NCBI GenBank assembly: GCA_963696875.1
Contig: CAVOLQ010000005.1
Location: 124,001 to 188,000, forward strand
Reading direction: 5' to 3'
DNA length: 64,000 nucleotides
From: Albibacterium sp963696875
GTDB lineage: Bacteria > Bacteroidota > Bacteroidia > Sphingobacteriales > Sphingobacteriaceae
A model generated the notes under the pieces. The model did not search any database. It worked only from the letters and a program-made list of their open reading frames with translations, and had not been told where the DNA came from. This document shows positions 31,854 to 40,253 of this stretch, piece by piece. Numbering within the stretch: position 1 is the stretch's first letter; each line of letters begins with the position of its first letter. A program made the position numbers and the translations under genes.

Positions 31854-32693
31854 TTAATCTAAAAACAGATTGTAGTTGATTGCCGGTACAATTTTCAGTT
31901 CTAGGGCTTGGTCAAATAGAGTTTGAATGGCCTTTCTTCCATCCTTTCCCAGTTGTATAGAATATTTATTTACATACAAATCAATATGCTTAAACATGAC
32001 TTCTTCATCCATTTCTTGTGCATGTGATTTAATAAAATCAATTCCAGATTCCGGATTAGCAAAGGCGTATTCGACACTTTTCTTTAAAACCCTATCTACT
32101 TTATATTGGGTTTCTAAATCGATTTTCCTATTAATGACTATTCCCCCCAATGGAATGGGATTGGTTGTTTTTTCTTCCCAGAATTCTCCTAGATCGATTA
32201 TCTTATGTAGTCCTTTCTCTTGATAAGTAAATCTATTTTCATGAATAATTAAACCTAGATCTACCTCGTCCCGTAATAACATTCCTTCTATGTCTGAAAA
32301 AGAGCTTATTACCTTTTTCGTTAATTCGGGAAATGCTAGGCCAAGTAAAAAGTTTGCTGTTGTATATTTTCCAGGTATCGCAACTTTCAATTTTTCGGGT
32401 TCAATATTTTTTGTATTTAATTTGGGATCTTTACTAATCAGAAGCGGACCTACACCGAAGCCCAGTGCACTTCCAGAATTTAGCAATATATAGTTCTCTA
32501 GTGAATAGGCATAAGCATGAAAACTTATTTTAGAGATATCTAATTCTGCCCGGAATACCTTTTGATTAAGAGTTTCCACATCATCAAAAGAAACATCGAA
32601 CTCTAATCCTTCTGTGTCAATTTTGTGATGGATCAGAGCGTCGAAGATAAACGTATCGTTTGGGCAAGGGGAAAACCCTAAAGTTAATTTCAT
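31854..32693 (-). CDS. mqnD: 1,4-dihydroxy-6-naphthoate synthase (futalosine pathway)
   Basis: 279 aa. MqnD cleaves cyclic dehypoxanthine futalosine-derived intermediate to 1,4-dihydroxy-6-naphthoate on the way to menaquinone. The periplasmic-binding-protein-like fold begins TLGFSPCPNDTFIFDALIHHKID; KISFHAYAYS, then LLNSGSALGFGVGPLLIS are family signatures, and GLIIHENRFTY lies in the second lobe. Only 11 nt separate it from mqnB, which is transcribed first, so they form an operon. This supports menaquinone synthesis by the futalosine rather than the classic MenA-H route. Confidence 0.94.
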   Translation of the reverse strand: MKLTLGFSPCPNDTFIFDALIHHKIDTEGLEFDVSFDDVETLNQKVFRAELDISKISFHAYAYSLENYILLNSGSALGFGVGPLLISKDPKLNTKNIEPEKLKVAIPGKYTTANFLLGLAFPELTKKVISSFSDIEGMLLRDEVDLGLIIHENRFTYQEKGLHKIIDLGEFWEEKTTNPIPLGGIVINRKIDLETQYKVDRVLKKSVEYAFANPESGIDFIKSHAQEMDEEVMFKHIDLYVNKYSIQLGKDGRKAIQTLFDQALELKIVPAINYNLFLD

Positions 32694-32704
32694 AGTTTTG
32701 TGTT

Positions 32705-33334
32705 TTACTTGAGACTTGAAATAAATAAAATCAGCCAGTCATTTAATTTCTTGATAGCTAGTGGTATATTCCAATTGTCTTTATTTCTTTTTTCTACTAG
32801 GTTAGATATAGCCCGTATTTGTAGAGAATATAGTTTTTCTTGTCGGGCAACATAAAATACGGATGCACCTTCCATACTTTCTACATCAGGTGAAAATAAA
32901 TTTCTCACCATTTCAATTGAACTATCTTTCCCATGAATCTTGTTTACTGTAATCCCATTTGTTATAGGCAGGTTTTTAATAAGCTGATTATTCGATAATG
33001 TTACTTCGATATTTTCTAGGTATTGAAATTCACCTAAATTTAGATCTTTCAGGGTTAAATGTTGATCATTGTCTTGTGCACCTAATTCACTAAAAGAATC
33101 TTCTTTTACTCTGACTATTTGGCCTAATTGGATATCTTTAGAAAAGGCGCCTGCAATTCCAACGTTCAGGAGTAAGTCGTAAGAGGTTTCCTTTATTTTT
33201 TTTGTCAAAGAATAGGCAGTGGCTACCATACCAACGCCTGTAATTAAAATATCGACCGGATTTGACTTTTGAATGTCACTATTTAAAAATGGTTGAATTT
33301 CATTTTTAGTAGCGGCTATGATTAGTATTTTCAT
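32705..33334 (-). CDS. mqnB: Futalosine hydrolase
   Basis: 209 aa. MqnB removes hypoxanthine from futalosine to give dehypoxanthine futalosine. It is a nucleoside phosphorylase-like protein: LLNVGIAGAFSKDIQLGQIV near 57, the dinucleotide-like VDILITGVGMVATAYSL, and the C-terminal catalytic region ESMEGASVFYVAR. It is followed by mqnD. The promoter element TACCTTCG (33341-33348) ends 6 nt before the ATG. Confidence 0.9.
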   Translation of the reverse strand: MKILIIAATKNEIQPFLNSDIQKSNPVDILITGVGMVATAYSLTKKIKETSYDLLLNVGIAGAFSKDIQLGQIVRVKEDSFSELGAQDNDQHLTLKDLNLGEFQYLENIEVTLSNNQLIKNLPITNGITVNKIHGKDSSIEMVRNLFSPDVESMEGASVFYVARQEKLYSLQIRAISNLVEKRNKDNWNIPLAIKKLNDWLILFISSLK

Positions 33335-33340
33335 TTTATA

Positions 33341-33348
33341 CGAAGGTA
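33341..33348 (-). promoter_or_regulatory. Variant -7 element TACCTTCG next to the mqnB start codon
   Basis: The minus strand reads TACCTTCG, 6 nt before the ATG. It predicts an almost leaderless mqnBD mRNA. Confidence 0.45.
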
Positions 33349-33419
33349 AGAATTTGTCATTTGCTTTACACTTATTTGTCTAAGATTCCTATACATGTGT
33401 CAAATTACGTTCAATGTCT

Positions 33420-33427
33420 TATCTTTG
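33420..33427 (+). promoter_or_regulatory. -7 element next to the QueD-like start codon
   Basis: TATCTTTG matches TAnnTTTG and ends 4 nt before the ATG at 33432. It lies downstream of the alternative ATG at 33414, which is the main reason to prefer 33432. Confidence 0.6.
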
Positions 33428-33431
33428 TTCC

Positions 33432-33845
33432 ATGATTTATATTACACGTCGAGAGCGTTTTTGCGCGGCTCATAAATTGTCTCGAGACGATTGGAGCGTA
33501 GAAGAGAATGAAGAGATATTTGGCAAATGTTCTAATCCGAATTGGCATGGTCATAATTACGAAATTTTTGTAACTATTAAGGGTGAGATTAATCCTGAAA
33601 CAGGATTTGTGATGGACTTAAGAGTGTTAAAGGAAATCATTAATAAAGTGGTAATCGAAAAAATGGATCACCGAAATCTAAATTTGGATGTTGACTTTAT
33701 GAAGGGCAAGATGGCTTCTACAGAAGTGATCGCTTTCGAAGTTTTCAACCAGTTGAAACCGTATATTAGTCAGCATAATGCTCAATTGCATTCGATTAAG
33801 CTTTATGAAACTGAAAATAACTTTGTTGAATATTTCGGTGAATAA
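33432..33845 (+). CDS. 6-pyruvoyl-tetrahydropterin synthase/QueD family protein
   Basis: 137 aa from ATG 33432; the upstream ATG at 33414 would add six residues (MSYLCS) unlike the family and precedes the promoter element. Zinc ligands: His in CAAHKLS and the HGHNY pair. GKCSNPNWHGHNYE carries the usual Cys, and VMDLRVLKEI and KMDHRNLN are typical. Members convert 7,8-dihydroneopterin triphosphate to 6-carboxytetrahydropterin (queuosine) or 6-pyruvoyl-tetrahydropterin. The next gene, folE, makes that substrate, 24 nt downstream. Which product is formed is uncertain. Confidence 0.85.
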   Translation: MIYITRRERFCAAHKLSRDDWSVEENEEIFGKCSNPNWHGHNYEIFVTIKGEINPETGFVMDLRVLKEIINKVVIEKMDHRNLNLDVDFMKGKMASTEVIAFEVFNQLKPYISQHNAQLHSIKLYETENNFVEYFGE

Positions 33846-33869
33846 ACCGAATTATAAATTTAGAAGGCA

Positions 33870-34511
33870 ATGGATAAGCAAGATAGCCCTTTGATTTTGA
33901 AAACTGAAAAGTTGAAAGGGTACACTAATATTGATCGATATGATGAGAAATCTGTCAATCGTATCGCAAGTCACTATGGAGACATTTTATCTACAATGGG
34001 AGAAGACCCCAACCGTGAGGGCTTACTTAAAACACCTGAACGAGTAGCCAAGTCTTTGCAATACCTTACTCATGGGTACGATATTGATCCTAAAGAGATA
34101 TTATTGTCTGCCATGTTCAAAGAGGAATATCGTCAGATGGTTATTGTTAAGGATATCGAGGTCTATTCTCTTTGCGAACATCATATGCTTCCTTTTTTTG
34201 GGAAAGCCCATGTTGCTTACATCCCTAATGGGTATATTGTGGGTCTAAGTAAAATTCCACGTGTTGTAGACGCTTTTTCTCGCAGGCTACAGGTTCAAGA
34301 GCGATTGACAACTCAGATAAGGGATTGTATACAAGAAACCCTCGATCCCATAGGAGTTGCAGTTGTAATTGAATGTAAGCATCTATGCATGTCTATGCGA
34401 GGCATCCAAAAGCAAAATTCGGTAACTACTACCTCCGCTTTTACAGGCGAATTTGCTAAGGAACGTACAAGGACAGAATTTTTACAATTAATACAAGCGA
34501 ATTTAGGATAA
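33870..34511 (+). CDS. folE: GTP cyclohydrolase I
   Basis: 213 aa. It opens GTP to 7,8-dihydroneopterin triphosphate, the precursor of folate and of the QueD/PTPS product encoded just upstream. Motifs: GEDPNREGLLKTPERVAKS, VYSLCEHHMLPFFGKAHVAYIP with the zinc Cys/His, RLQVQERLTTQI, and VVIECKHLCMSMRGIQKQNS with the second Cys. The next gene, fabD, begins 1 nt after the stop. Confidence 0.97.
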   Translation: MDKQDSPLILKTEKLKGYTNIDRYDEKSVNRIASHYGDILSTMGEDPNREGLLKTPERVAKSLQYLTHGYDIDPKEILLSAMFKEEYRQMVIVKDIEVYSLCEHHMLPFFGKAHVAYIPNGYIVGLSKIPRVVDAFSRRLQVQERLTTQIRDCIQETLDPIGVAVVIECKHLCMSMRGIQKQNSVTTTSAFTGEFAKERTRTEFLQLIQANLG

Positions 34512-34512
34512 T

Positions 34513-35397
34513 ATGAAGAAAGCTTATTTATTTCCAGGGCAAGGAGCTCAGTATGTTGGAATGGGGAAAGATCTATATGACTATGAAACATCAACCCGAG
34601 ATCTTTTTGAGCGCGCCAATGATATTTTAGGATTTAGGATTACGGATATCATGTTTAACGGGGCAGAGGAAGACTTGAAGCAAACGAAAGTCACCCAGCC
34701 TGCAATATTTTTACATTCTGTTATCTTAGTTAAGGCACTAGGGAATCGATTTGATCCTCAAATGGTGGCTGGTCATTCTTTAGGTGAGTTTTCTGCATTG
34801 GTTGCAGCGGAGGTGTTTGATTTTGACTCTGGTTTAGAGCTGGTTTCAAGGCGCGCAAATGCTATGCAAAAAGCTTGTGAATTGCAACCTTCAACCATGG
34901 CTGCCGTACTTGGTTTGGATGATTTTACAGTTGAGGATATTTGCCAAAGAGTAAGTGATGTAGTTGTTCCTGCGAACTATAACTGTCCGGGACAGCTCGT
35001 GATTTCAGGAAGCTTGGCTGGTATTGACAAGGCGATGGAATTATTAAAAGAAGCTGGCGCTAAGCGTGTGTTGAAATTAAACGTAGGTGGTGCTTTTCAT
35101 TCGCCATTGATGGAATCTGCTAAAGCAGAATTACAGGAAGCGATTGAAAAAACAGTTTTTAGAGAGCCTATATGCCCCATTTATCAAAATATAGATGCAA
35201 AACCACATACTGATCCTGAGACCATAAAAAGGAATCTGATTGAACAGCTTACGGGACCGGTAAGATGGACCCAAATTATCTTGCATATGCTTGAGGATGA
35301 TGCAACATCTTTTATTGAAGTTGGCCCGGGAAATGTTTTGCAAGGATTAGTAAGAAAAGTTGATCGGCAAGCGCTTACTTCCTCTGCTGAACTTTAG
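34513..35397 (+). CDS. fabD: Malonyl-CoA:ACP transacylase
   Basis: 294 aa. FabD loads malonyl onto acyl carrier protein for fatty acid synthesis. YLFPGQGAQYVGMGKDLYD at the start, the nucleophile Ser in MVAGHSLGEFSALVAA (GHSLG, near 90), catalytic His in GGAFHSPLM near 200, and SFIEVGPGNVLQGL near 276 are all present. It follows folE with 1-nt spacing. The other fab genes are not in the window. Confidence 0.97.
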   Translation: MKKAYLFPGQGAQYVGMGKDLYDYETSTRDLFERANDILGFRITDIMFNGAEEDLKQTKVTQPAIFLHSVILVKALGNRFDPQMVAGHSLGEFSALVAAEVFDFDSGLELVSRRANAMQKACELQPSTMAAVLGLDDFTVEDICQRVSDVVVPANYNCPGQLVISGSLAGIDKAMELLKEAGAKRVLKLNVGGAFHSPLMESAKAELQEAIEKTVFREPICPIYQNIDAKPHTDPETIKRNLIEQLTGPVRWTQIILHMLEDDATSFIEVGPGNVLQGLVRKVDRQALTSSAEL

Positions 35398-35426
35398 ATT
35401 GTTGTTTTCTTAAACTAAATGTCAAT

Positions 35427-38400
35427 GTGAATACATCTTTAAAAGTTCGAATTCTTCTCCTTATATTAACCCTTTGTTTTACAGTTACCGCTATTACTGT
35501 AAATAGGTTTTATGATAGGGAGGAGATTCTTCTATTTGAGGGGTCTACCATTGAAAAAAATCTTCATAAAAAAGAAGCTGAAGTAAAAGCCCTTTTAGCC
35601 GATTCATTGTTATTTCATTCCTTGATGGATGTTCATCAAAATGAGACTCTAGCTGAAGAGCTAATTATTGAATATGGTGAGAAAAGGCAAATTTATATTT
35701 ATACTTATTCCAATAACGAATTAAGTTTTTGGGGATCTAATACCATTGTTCCGAAGACAGATGTTGGAATAAGCCCTGGTAGCAGTATAATTGCATGGGA
35801 TAATGGATGGTATCTAGCCTTTAAAAAAAGCGAGGGAGGATTTTCCGTTGTCTGTTTAATTCCGATAAAAAAAGATTTTCTTTTAGATAACAGCTATTTG
35901 GAGAACAAGTTTTCTTCAGAACTTATTAACAGCAATAATTTAGAAGTAGCGACATTTAAAGACAATGATGTTTTTAATTTAAGAGATAGTGAAGGCAAAT
36001 ATTTATTGTCGCTAAAGCTAAGTCCCCAATTTCAAAATTACTTTTCGAAGCTTGAGTTTTTAATGTGGGTTTTCGCGATTATTTCAGCGACAATTTTTAT
36101 GACGGTTGTTTGCCAGTGGATTGCGAATAAAGGGTGGTTAAAGTTATCGATACTAGTGTTGGCCTGTTATTTTCTAGTAATTCGTTATCTGGATTTATCT
36201 ACCCAAGTTATATCAAATCGTTTTTATGGCGGGGTATTTGACCCAACAAATTATGCTTCCAGCTTTTTTTTTCCTTCGCTAGGTGCGCTCTTTCTTAATA
36301 TTTTAGCGATTACCTGGCTTGTTTTCTACATCTATAGCTATCGAACTAAGCTCCAATTTGAAAGGAAGTCATTAACCCGCTTTCAAAGTGTATTGATTTT
36401 TATAGGTTTTGGGATATTAATATATTTATTTAGCTTACTTATTGTAGAGGTGTTTAATGGATTAATAAGTAATTCCAGCATAAATTTCGATGTTACAAAT
36501 ATCCTTAAACTAAATGTTTATAGCTGGATCGGCGTCATTTCGCTTTGTATTTCTATTCTTAATTTATATTTATTAATTGAAATACTTTTTACAATAGCGC
36601 TTAAACTAAAAATATCTTCGAGGCTAAAGCACAAATTGTTTATTGGTATAATAGTAGTTTTATTCGTAGCTAAATTGGTTTTAGGCGACTTAAGCATTTC
36701 TTTTTTTCTTTTGACTTTTATTGTTTTTATCCGTGTTTGGATCGTTGATGAAAAAAAGGAGTTTCATTTAGCGGCTTTTGTAGCGATTTTACTTTTATTT
36801 GCTGCTATTGCCTCATTGAAACAGGCTTCCTTTCAGGAGAAAAAACTTGAAGCGCAACAAGTATTAGCTTTGCAGAAACTAGAATCTGCAGATGATCCCA
36901 ATGCTGTTTTGCTCTTTTTAGATATTGAAAGTAAGATAAGTAAAGATAGTGAATTGGTTAATTACATTAATTATCCTCACTTATTTGATCTTCAATTGAT
37001 AAACGAGAATTTCCGTAAAAGTTATTTTGGAGGGTATTTATCGCGTTATGATTTTAGCGGCTATCTATTTGATGAGCTTGGTGTTTCTAATGATTCTTTA
37101 GCTAGCGCCAAGCTAAATTATTTTAAAAATAAAGTTATTGAGGGTTCAAGAAAAGTTTCAGGAAATTTCTATCGCTTAAATGATGAAATCGGTTACCTCA
37201 ACTATTTCGCTTTATTGCCAATAAAAAGCGAGGATCAAAATATTGGACTCTACTTAATTGAATTAAATAATAAGTCGCTAGATAGGCGCTCGTCCTTTCC
37301 AGAAATATTGATGGAAGGGAATATTGAAATTTCTGATGATTTAGGGAAATATTCTTATGCCTTTTATAAAAGTGGAAAACTGCAAAATCAAAGTGGGCAA
37401 TTTCTTTATCCACAGACGGATGAACAATTTCCCCATGACGCGATGTATAACAAGATAAAGGACAAGAAAAATTATACTCATTTGATTTATAGCCCTAATC
37501 GGGATGATACAGTTATTTTGAGTGCTCAAAATCAAAATTGGTGGATACAATTGGCTTCCCTTTCTTTTCTGTTCTTAGTGTTCCTTGTTTTTTCAATTCT
37601 TGTTTATGCGTTCCGATGGTTTTTCCGCATAGTAAGAGATTATGACTTTAATCTTAGGAACTTAAGATGGGCCATTATGATTTCCCAAAATCGAATCTTA
37701 TATAGCACTAGAATTCAGGCGTTCGTGGTATCCGCAGTTGTGTTTACATTAGTCATTGCTGGCATTATTACTTACTTTAATTTAAGTGTACAATACCGCA
37801 AGCAGCAAGAAAGTTCGGCTATTTCCCGGGTCATTCAATTGGCGGGAGCTTTAGAAGCTAGAATGTTTAAAAAAGGGTATGTCGATCGAAATACATTAAA
37901 TGAGCAAGAGTTTAATTTGGTAGCTGAAACGAACGCCTCTGACTTGAATTTATACGGTATTAATGGTGAATTAATTTATAGTACACAACCCAAAATTTAT
38001 GCTCTAGGTTTAACTTCACCTTTAATGCACTCTGGGGCGTGGTTATACTTAAATAACTATCATAGAGAAGAATATTTACAACGTGAGGACATCGGTAATT
38101 TAAATTATCTTGTTTCTTATGCCGCACTTAAGAATGACGATAAACAAACCATAGCTTATTTAAGTTTGCCTTTTTTCTCAAATCAAAGGGAGCTCGACAG
38201 TCAACTTGGTTTGCTTTTAAATACACTCATTAATATTTATGCTTTTGTTATTGTTGCTTTAGGGCTATTTGCGGCATTCGTCGCTAATCAGATTACAGCT
38301 CCTTTATTCTTGGTTCAGCGGAGTTTGGCAAGAACTAAAATCGGAAGAAATAATGAGCCCATTTTTTGGAAAAGAAATGACGAAATAGGATCTTTAATAA

Positions 38401-39146
38401 AAGAGTATAATAATATGATTATTGCATTAGAGCATAATGCAAATCAGATCATGCGTTCGGAAAGAGAATCTGCTTGGCATGAAATGGCGAAACAAGTGGC
38501 GCATGAAATTAAAAATCCATTGACTCCTTTACGTTTAGGGGTTCAACTATTGAACCGAGCATATCGAGAAAAAGACCCTGATTTCGACCAAAAATTTGAA
38601 CGGTTTAGTAAATCTTTTATTGAACAAATCGAGAGCCTAAATCATATCGCTTCGGAATTTTCCAATTTCGCAAAGATGCCAGACACTGTTTTGACAGACT
38701 TGAATGTAATTGACGTTATTGAACAAGCTGTTTCTATTTATGCAGAGAACAAGGATATTCAGATAAATTTAGAAATTTTTGATCTCAAAGAGGTGATTAT
38801 CCATGCCGACCGCGATCAATTATTAAGAAGCTTCAATAACTTAATTAAAAATGCCGTAGAAGCTAAACTTAAGGGAAGACCATGTATAATTACAATATCA
38901 GTAAGATCCTTGCCTTCTGGATTTGTATCCATAGATATTCATGATAATGGAAAGGGAATTGATATGAATGTAAGGGACAAAATTTTTCAACCTAATTTCA
39001 CTACTAAAAGTTCGGGTACTGGATTAGGACTTGCTTTTGTAAAACAAACGATCGAAACCATCAGTGGAACAATTAGGTATCAAACTGAGACTATGACAGG
39101 AACAACATTTTACATTCTCATTCCACTCAGAAGTCATTCAAGTTAA
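35427..39146 (+). CDS. Large NtrY-like sensor histidine kinase (1239 aa)
   Basis: The start is GTG at 35427, since the nearby ATGs run straight into a stop. An N-terminal helix (about 8-24) is followed by a periplasmic domain (to about 205), a block of helices (about 207-475, roughly seven), a second extracytoplasmic domain, and more helices near 725, 770 and 930-950. A HAMP-like linker precedes HisKA with His1026 (VAHEIKNPLTPLRLG), then the ATPase domain with FNNLIKNAVEAK, DNGKGID and SSGTGLGLAFVKQ. The kinase half resembles NtrY. No response regulator is adjacent, so it is an orphan. The coiled-coil gene converges on it 6 nt after its stop. Confidence 0.87.
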   Translation: MNTSLKVRILLLILTLCFTVTAITVNRFYDREEILLFEGSTIEKNLHKKEAEVKALLADSLLFHSLMDVHQNETLAEELIIEYGEKRQIYIYTYSNNELSFWGSNTIVPKTDVGISPGSSIIAWDNGWYLAFKKSEGGFSVVCLIPIKKDFLLDNSYLENKFSSELINSNNLEVATFKDNDVFNLRDSEGKYLLSLKLSPQFQNYFSKLEFLMWVFAIISATIFMTVVCQWIANKGWLKLSILVLACYFLVIRYLDLSTQVISNRFYGGVFDPTNYASSFFFPSLGALFLNILAITWLVFYIYSYRTKLQFERKSLTRFQSVLIFIGFGILIYLFSLLIVEVFNGLISNSSINFDVTNILKLNVYSWIGVISLCISILNLYLLIEILFTIALKLKISSRLKHKLFIGIIVVLFVAKLVLGDLSISFFLLTFIVFIRVWIVDEKKEFHLAAFVAILLLFAAIASLKQASFQEKKLEAQQVLALQKLESADDPNAVLLFLDIESKISKDSELVNYINYPHLFDLQLINENFRKSYFGGYLSRYDFSGYLFDELGVSNDSLASAKLNYFKNKVIEGSRKVSGNFYRLNDEIGYLNYFALLPIKSEDQNIGLYLIELNNKSLDRRSSFPEILMEGNIEISDDLGKYSYAFYKSGKLQNQSGQFLYPQTDEQFPHDAMYNKIKDKKNYTHLIYSPNRDDTVILSAQNQNWWIQLASLSFLFLVFLVFSILVYAFRWFFRIVRDYDFNLRNLRWAIMISQNRILYSTRIQAFVVSAVVFTLVIAGIITYFNLSVQYRKQQESSAISRVIQLAGALEARMFKKGYVDRNTLNEQEFNLVAETNASDLNLYGINGELIYSTQPKIYALGLTSPLMHSGAWLYLNNYHREEYLQREDIGNLNYLVSYAALKNDDKQTIAYLSLPFFSNQRELDSQLGLLLNTLINIYAFVIVALGLFAAFVANQITAPLFLVQRSLARTKIGRNNEPIFWKRNDEIGSLIKEYNNMIIALEHNANQIMRSERESAWHEMAKQVAHEIKNPLTPLRLGVQLLNRAYREKDPDFDQKFERFSKSFIEQIESLNHIASEFSNFAKMPDTVLTDLNVIDVIEQAVSIYAENKDIQINLEIFDLKEVIIHADRDQLLRSFNNLIKNAVEAKLKGRPCIITISVRSLPSGFVSIDIHDNGKGIDMNVRDKIFQPNFTTKSSGTGLGLAFVKQTIETISGTIRYQTETMTGTTFYILIPLRSHSS

Positions 39147-39152
39147 CTGTGA

Positions 39153-40079
39153 TTATTTTAAAGAGATACTTCCACGACCCATAATGGATCCATCAGCATA
39201 TAAAATGATGGTATAGATTCCTTTTTGAAAGTTTAAGGCTTCATCAGGTTGCCAGTTTATGGTGTATTTTTTGCCATCATTTGAAAAATCAATTGAAGTA
39301 GTAAAAGTATATTGCATGGTCTTTCCATTAGCTTCAAAAGTTCCAGAGTCAAAGGTTAATAAATTCCCACTAGGATCCATTACCCTCAGAAAAACTTGGT
39401 GAGGACCGATTATAGCTAAATTGTTTTCAACTAAATCAAATTCAATACGCAACAAGTCAGTCCTTTTTGCACGTGTTTCAATCTTTTCACGATCCTTGCT
39501 TCGCAACTGGACGGCATTTATATTGATGCCGGATATTTTTAATCCAGAAGCTGCCTCTACTTTTCCTTGCAAGAGCGTATTTTCTTCGGTAAGTTGACTT
39601 ACTTGCTTTTTAGCCGAATTTACGGACACCTTTAATTTATCTCTTTCTGAAGAAAGGTTTAAATTTTCCCTTTTTAATTTGTCAATGCTTTTATTGTACT
39701 CATCAACCAAATAACGAAGGTTTTGTATTTCAAATCGGACAGTTTCAATTTCTTGATCACTTACATTTCCCGATTCTAATTTAAAACGTAAACTAGCGAT
39801 TTGCGCCCTGGCTTCAATTTGATTACCTAACAAAGTTTGACTAATAGCCGGATTGTCCTGAGCAATCCTGTCCAATTCCGCCTCTATTCTATCAACTTCA
39901 TCTTGTAATTGGAATTTTTCTGAACTTAATAGTTCTACTTTTTTGCCTAAATTTTTATATTCTATTACATAATATAAATTGGTTGCTAGTAAGAAAATGA
40001 TCGCAATGAAGAAAAAGTATATTTTCGCAGAATTTCTTTTGGGTTTAAGTACCGGAAATTCAGTGTGGTTGTTTTGCAT
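39153..40079 (-). CDS. Membrane-anchored coiled-coil protein, unknown function
   Basis: 308 aa from the ATG at 40079; a GTG at 40115 in frame would add 12 residues and is less likely. A short cytoplasmic tail precedes one transmembrane helix (IYFFFIAIIFLLATNLYYVI, about 18-37), then a long heptad-rich coiled coil (about 40-190; KVELLSSEKFQLQDEVDRIEAEL and QVSQLTEENTLLQGKVEAA regions), and a C-terminal beta-rich domain (about 200-308) with GPHQVFLRVMDPSGNLLTF and GIYTIILYADGSIMG, resembling an Ig-like or FN3-like fold. I do not recognise a named family. Similar single-pass proteins act in envelope or division scaffolds, but that is speculation. Confidence 0.7.
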   Translation of the reverse strand: MQNNHTEFPVLKPKRNSAKIYFFFIAIIFLLATNLYYVIEYKNLGKKVELLSSEKFQLQDEVDRIEAELDRIAQDNPAISQTLLGNQIEARAQIASLRFKLESGNVSDQEIETVRFEIQNLRYLVDEYNKSIDKLKRENLNLSSERDKLKVSVNSAKKQVSQLTEENTLLQGKVEAASGLKISGININAVQLRSKDREKIETRAKRTDLLRIEFDLVENNLAIIGPHQVFLRVMDPSGNLLTFDSGTFEANGKTMQYTFTTSIDFSNDGKKYTINWQPDEALNFQKGIYTIILYADGSIMGRGSISLK

Positions 40080-40225
40080 TATGTTTACAGTCCTATAAAA
40101 GATATTAGTACACACTAAAGTCGGTACAAAAAGTGTTCCATCTTAATTTTCCACAAAAAATATTTTGACATATCGTTTAAGTACTAATTAATGTGCAAAT
40201 ATTCTTTTTGAATAGTTTGATGGTT

Positions 40226-40233
40226 TATCTTTG
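40226..40233 (+). promoter_or_regulatory. -7 promoter element of the GHL10 gene
   Basis: TATCTTTG matches TAnnTTTG and lies 20 nt before the ATG at 40254. A TTTG at 40207-40210 is 15 nt upstream, slightly short of the usual -33 spacing. Confidence 0.55.
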
Positions 40234-40253
40234 TAGAAATTCTCACTAACCCT

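Noticed and set aside
34251..34265. Other CACGTG sites (for example in folE at 34258) as parS
   Set aside because: The flanks do not match TGTTn...AACA; only the uup-mnmG pair does.
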